This document shows positions 60,001-64,000 of a DNA stretch of 64,000 bases, one piece after another (position 1 is the first letter of the stretch; each line of letters starts with the position of its first letter). Under the pieces are notes generated by a model. It was not told the origin of the DNA and made no database searches. It saw only the letters and a list, made by a program, of their open reading frames with translations. Source of the stretch: Callorhinus ursinus (lineage: Eukaryota; Chordata; Mammalia; Carnivora; Otariidae). The position numbers were made by a program, and so were the translations under genes. The DNA lies in NCBI RefSeq assembly GCF_003265705.1, contig NW_020313057.1, forward strand, positions 3,197,893 through 3,261,892, read 5' to 3'.

Positions 60001-60506
60001 CTTATTAGATGTTGGTCACAGTCCTTTGTGCTTTGTGTCAAAGCCACAAAACTAAGAGAAGCGGCCTTGTAACACAGGGAAAGAAGTCCTTCCCAACACT
60101 TCTTTTTACCCTCTTCCTCTCACCCCAGCCACTAGCTCCCACTCATCCAGTGTCCACCGTCTCCTGGTGTTCTCACCCAGGCTTAGCCTCCTTCATCCGG
60201 TGCTTCCCTTGGAGAAGTGCTGATCTTCCCACACATGTGTTTGGGCATCCCCTCTGCCCCATTATCACCCATATCCTAAGGCACCAAGAGAACCCAAGTT
60301 CCAGTTGACTCACCTCCTAACAACAGAGTTTAGGGACAATAATAATTTGGATGTTACATTTTGTTTCCATCTGATGGTAGAAAACCACTGGATCATTTAC
60401 AAAGAAAAATTTTCCATTTAAAAATTTCTAATGTAATGCATCCTAAAACCAAAATTTTCTCCTGTGTTTTGGTAACATAGGCATGAGGTATAAAGGGTGT
60501 ACTTAC
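57086..60506. other. Long unique stretch; holds expected downstream side of exon candidate
   Basis: No SINE, LTR or L1 recognised over 3.4 kb, which is unusual for this window. If the 60.5 kb exon is real, its next exon would lie here or beyond on minus. I could not identify one. The plus frame at 59365-59646 starts with a hydrophobic run (VVVLLLLLS) but has no other support. Confidence 0.4.
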
Positions 60507-60835
60507 CTTTCAGCTAAAAAACCAGGATTCACACAGTGGCCGGTGTTGATATGAACTTTATAAATAGACTTCCACCCCAGCCAACTCAGATGCCAGCTTG
60601 ATTTAATTTTGGTCTCTGTGAATATGGCATGGAGGACATCTGTTTCAGGGGGCACTAAGTCAGCCCTGGAGTTATATTTGCTCTTGACTGGCTTCTGAGA
60701 AACTGAGGTCTCAATGCTCTCACAGGTGGAATGGCCACATGGAGCAGCAGAAAGGCAAATCAAGAAAATGAGGAAGACACAAGTATTCAGGGATCTGGGC
60801 TTTTTTCTTAGAAAGGAGTACGTGCTCTGGTACAT
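60507..60835 (-). CDS. Candidate first coding exon of a secreted or membrane protein, unrecognised
   Basis: On minus an ATG at 60835 opens 109 codons plus two bases, running to AAAG at 60507 directly followed by GTAAGT (60506-60501), a consensus splice donor. Unspliced translation stops at the TAA inside that donor. Residues 10-14 are basic (RKKPR). Residues about 17-31 are strongly hydrophobic (NTCVFLIFLICLSAA), a signal-peptide pattern with a possible cleavage near residues 31-34. The remainder is hydrophilic with cysteines near 33, 38 and 102. A TAA lies in frame 13 codons upstream of the ATG, and a weak acceptor (TATTCTCTAG, exon from 60860) precedes it. I do not recognise the protein and found no following exon. 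It could be a real 5' exon, a lineage-specific relic or chance. Confidence 0.3.
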
Positions 60836-60860
60836 CAGTGACTTCAGTTTATGCCTTTTG

Positions 60861-61074
60861 CTAGAGAATAATTACTAAAGACTCACTGGTATGGATCTTG
60901 TCTTGCAACCCTTCAGTTCCCTTTGATTAGATGCATCAATCTTGGTCTGAAATCCTTGTATTTCCTTTTAAGAAGCTAAAGAAACTTCCTTGGGCAATGC
61001 ATCTGTCAACTCATTGATCTGAAACATACCCTTCTCCCTAATCCTGCTGATTCAGTGTCAGTCTGAGCTGCCCA
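60861..61074. other. Upstream flank of exon candidate
   Basis: AT-moderate sequence without a TATA box or CpG cluster at a suitable place. Nothing further recognised. Confidence 0.4.
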
Positions 61075-61186
61075 CCTTTGCAGAAACCATGTCTGCATTT
61101 GTTCATTGTGGCTTGCGCAGTGCCTAGTACAGTGTCTAGTGCACAACACGCATTCAGTAGATAGTTGTTGAATGAATGAATGAACC
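61075..61186 (+). repeat. L2 LINE 3' end remnant
   Basis: 'gcagaaaccatgtctgcatttgttcattgtggcttgcgcagtgcctagtacagtgtctagtgcacaac' and 'gtagatagttgttgaatgaatgaatgaa' are the L2 terminus. Confidence 0.8.
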
Positions 61187-61474
61187 CAGATATAGCACTA
61201 AGCATGGATAACAGTCTCAAGGCGCTTCAAAGACCCGGAGTAGATGAGTTGTCCAGTACTCCTGAAGCCCCAAACCAACAGCGCTCTCTTATCAGGTCCA
61301 TTCTTGCTACGACTGAAGACCAGCTCTTCACTTCTCTACCTCTCTTCATGGCTTACCCTCTTTGACCAGATGTTTTACCTTCATCCAATTCTTCTCCAAT
61401 GAGCTGCCCTTCTAGACTGCTAATAAAATGTTGGTAGAAGAAGGAGGCTAGGGGAAAAAACAAATGAAATGAAA

Positions 61475-61552
61475 GATTAAAGATATCAAGTGTAAACATC
61501 CACTTGATTAAGGATTAAGGATATCAGGTATAAACATCCATCCAGATTAAGG
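61475..61552. repeat. Diverged tandem pair of about 38-40 bp
   Basis: 'gattaaagatatcaagtgtaaacatccac...' at 61475-61512 repeats as 'gattaaggatatcaggtataaacatccat...' at 61513-61552 with several differences. Confidence 0.85.
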
Positions 61553-61569
61553 ATGAAGAATGTAGTTTA

Positions 61570-61799
61570 TAGTTGCCATTTTCTTCTCTTTTTCTTTTTT
61601 TAAAGATTTTATTTATTCATTTAAGAGAGAGAGAGAGACAGAGCACAAGCAGGGGGAGAGGCAGAGGGAGAGGGAGAAGACTCCCTGCTGAGCTGGGAGC
61701 CCGACACAGGCTTGATCCCAGGACCTGGAGATCATGACCTGAGCCAAAGGCAGATGCTTAACCATCTGAGCCATGCAGGCGTCCCTAGTTATCATTTTC
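61570..61799 (-). mobile_element. Can-SINE, minus strand, diverged TSD
   Basis: T-rich tail 'tttttttaaagattttatttattcatttaag', GA-rich 'gagagagagacagagcacaagcaggggg', 'cttgatcccaggacctggagatcatgacctgagcc' and the head complement 'gagccatgcaggcgtcc'. Flanks tagttgccattttc (61570-61583) and tagttatcattttc (61786-61799) are a 14-bp duplication with two mismatches. Older copy. Confidence 0.94.
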
Positions 61800-63472
61800 A
61801 AGTCTCAGTTCTTTGAACTGCAACTTCTGTTGCAAGTATTTTATCTTCCCAAATTCTAGGAAGACTGCTTGAGGAAGGAGGAGGCAGTGGAAAGGAGGTA
61901 GGTTAGCTGCTGGATCACACCCCATGGGGATCTGCCCAAGTTGGAGGGTCTCCAGGGAGAAGCAAGGGATGGGACATGGCACCATGCTCAGAAGGGGGTA
62001 GAGAAGGCAGGGGGAAGTTGGCAGTGCAAGGGCTAAGGGAGAGAAGCTGAGCAGTTCTGCTCAACATGAGATCTGAGGGGAAGAAAAGTCTAAATGCACT
62101 GTGATTTGTGTGTGAGCCATCCCTTGAATAACACATAAGGTGAAGACCTGTTTGTTCTTCAAGGCTGATGACTATTGATTGGTATTGAATAGGCTGGCTC
62201 TAGAGGCAAACCAATGATACTTGATTAATATTATTCTCAAAATAGCCAAAGACATATAGCAAAAGTTAGAAGGGAAAATAAAGGCCAAGAGAATCCTCTA
62301 GGAAAGCTGTAATTCCCAAATACTCAGTTTCATGAGCCATGAAAATATTAATAAATTTTTTGAAACTAACTTAAATTTTGCCAAGGGAAGCCACTGGGGC
62401 AGGGGGATGGGGATCTACCCTCATTAACAATATCATAACATTAAGTTAAACACCAACAAATTGGAAAATATATACTTTTAAAATGAAATGCAGTTTTTAA
62501 AACTAAATATATTTAGCTCTGTGGAAACTCCTTTACAACTGTCCTTTTTTTTTTTTTCACATTTCATCATGGACCAATGAAAATTCTTCATGGGTCCCCA
62601 GACCAGTGTTTATGAACAGTCGCCCCAGAGGCTGCAGGGCACACAGGTTCCTCTGACCCCAAGGAAACTTAAGAACCCTCTCCCAAAAAAACACATATAC
62701 ACACACAAGCTTTTGCAGCGAACTTCAGGGAGTCATCTCTAAACTAAGTACTTGTGCCCCAGAGAACCCACTGCTCTAATAGAGATCTGTCATTTGAATT
62801 AAACGTACCATTGCCAGTAGTTTTTGCAATCTTATCTTAATTTTATAGCTGTGCATACTAAGGCATGACAGTTCAATAACTTACAGTCTATTACCATGTG
62901 AATTAGTGGCAGACCAAGGAATAAAATTCACATGACCTAAGTTCAACATTGACTTAGCCAAACTACGTAACACAGAATATAACATAATGAGCAAATGACA
63001 TTTCCCCGACAATGCAGAAAAGTAAATCAGCAAATCTACTTTCTTACTACCCTGGAGGCAGGAATAGGGATTGGGAGTGAGGGATTGGGGTGGGGGGAGA
63101 AGGTAATTGGAAACAGTGACAATAGACAGAGAACAAAAGCCTAGCACTTTGACATGAGAGAATAATAAAACCACAAATCATTCAGGATGTTTTTAAGAGA
63201 GAAAACTGAGTAAATAAGATAGCTTCCTTCAATTCGCTTTGCCTGGGGGGGTAGAGGGGGATCCAGGAAACAATTCCAAATAACCCTAACAAAATGAACA
63301 TCCTAATATGCGAAAATCCTGAGTTCAGCTGTTACCCAGCAGGCTATGATAATGCCTGTGTGAGAATTTTGAGCTCACACATATGGAAGTGATATCAAAT
63401 GTAAGGTATTATTATTTCTGTACCATGTAATCATTTTCAGTGCTAAGGAAAAGACAATTCCCCTCCCACCCT
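61800..63472. other. Unique sequence, nothing supported
   Basis: T run at about 62547-62559. The 97-codon minus frame at 62881-63174 is unrecognised. Confidence 0.5.
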
Positions 63473-63637
63473 CCCTAACCTTTTTAATTTTTTTTATTTT
63501 TTAAATTAATTTATTTTTTATTATGTTCAGTTAGCCAAAACCATTAGTTTTTGATGTAGAGCTCAGCGATTCATTAGTTGGGTATAACACCCAGTGCTCA
63601 TCACAACACATGCCCTCCTTAATACCCTAACCTTTTT
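63473..63637 (-). mobile_element. L1 3' end, carnivore type, 5'-truncated, 13-bp TSD
   Basis: A T-rich start (the reversed poly-A, 63481-63521) is followed by 'attatgttcagttagccaaaaccattagtttttgatgtagagctcagcgattcattagttgggtataacacccagtgctcatcacaacac', text typical of carnivore L1 3' UTRs. The duplication ccctaaccttttt is perfect at 63473-63485 and 63625-63637. Only about 140 bases of L1 were inserted, so it carries no coding capacity. Confidence 0.93.
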
Positions 63638-64000
63638 TAGCTCCCAAGATTGAGAACTCCGAGTATAGCTACTTAGCACAGTCCAAAGTCAGATTTAAAT
63701 ATAAATATAATGAACAAAATACAGTAAATGTACCAGATTATATATAAATGTGTATAGAATCAATCAAAGCTTTATTGAACTAAATTTTTCTGTACCACAC
63801 TTGAATGGTACAATCACAGGAAAACAAATAAATATTGGAGATCTGTTATATATTATTTGTTTTTCATCATAACTGGTTCACTCTCCCAAGCATTCCCCTC
63901 AGATATTTGATATAATCACAATCTAGAGAAGCCATCAGTGAAATGACACACTGTTCCTTCCATTGACACCAGCAAAACCTTCACTCCTCCCTGGGGCCTG
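63638..64000. other. AT-rich unique sequence to window end
   Basis: Nothing recognised. Confidence 0.5.

Noticed and set aside
1..64000. CRISPR array, operon, prophage or other prokaryotic system
   Set aside because: No regularly spaced repeats, no dense coding and no bacterial signals. All evidence points to mammalian nuclear DNA.

Overview
The window is vertebrate nuclear DNA from a carnivoran mammal, most likely a caniform (bear, seal, mustelid or dog side). The evidence is eight copies of the carnivore-specific tRNA-Lys-derived SINE (Can-SINE). Each carries the GGCGCCTGGGTGGCTCAG head, a CT-rich stretch and an AATAAATAAATAAAAT tail, and most are flanked by clear target-site duplications. 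A carnivore-type L1 3' end lies near 63.5 kb, and ancient eutherian repeats are common (MIR, L2, MER5-like hAT elements, MaLR-like LTRs, L1M 3' ends). There are no prokaryotic or organellar features: no operons, no dense ORFs, no rRNA or tRNA genes. The tRNA-like heads of the SINEs are the only tRNA-related sequence.

No complete gene can be supported. Most open frames are chance products, repeat antisense frames or microsatellite frames. Two intervals are kept as low-confidence exon candidates, both on the minus strand. At 60507-60835 a 109-codon frame begins with a signal-peptide-like N terminus and runs exactly into a GTAAGT splice donor. At 10650-10797 a short open segment with a charged, helical-looking composition abuts a weaker GTACGT donor. 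The rest reads as intron or intergenic sequence.

Layout. 0-5.2 kb: MIR remnants, a 17-bp perfect hairpin, a very young SINE at 2.75 kb and an older nested repeat block at 3.1-5.2 kb. 5-13 kb: mostly unique sequence with one L2 end, a MaLR-like LTR with perfect 5-bp duplications (9.66-10.09 kb) and a minus-strand SINE (11.7 kb). 13-25 kb: dense old repeats, including a 34-bp perfect tandem duplication inside an L2 at 14.8 kb, a CpG-rich patch at 17.75-18.0 kb, a MIR-MIR-MER5-MER5 row at 18.0-18.8 kb and an LTR at 22.8 kb. 27-31 kb: an L2 split by an LTR, two L1M 3' ends and a tailless SINE. 32.09 kb: a ten-N assembly gap. 34-38 kb: a SINE, MIRs, and a MIR split cleanly by a MaLR-like LTR. 38-47 kb: a 27-29 bp minisatellite and several CA/CG microsatellites. 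48-57 kb: several MIRs, two SINEs (one very young at 54.5 kb) and a bHLH-type palindrome. 57-64 kb: mostly unique sequence with the better exon candidate, an L2 end, a SINE and a 5'-truncated L1.

I found no previously undescribed system. The most useful second-look items are the 60.5 kb exon candidate, the two nearly identical young SINEs, the nested insertions that date each other, and the small sequence-level oddities (hairpin, 34-bp duplication, minisatellite). Repeat family names rest on recognising consensus features by eye. Boundaries of old repeats are approximate.
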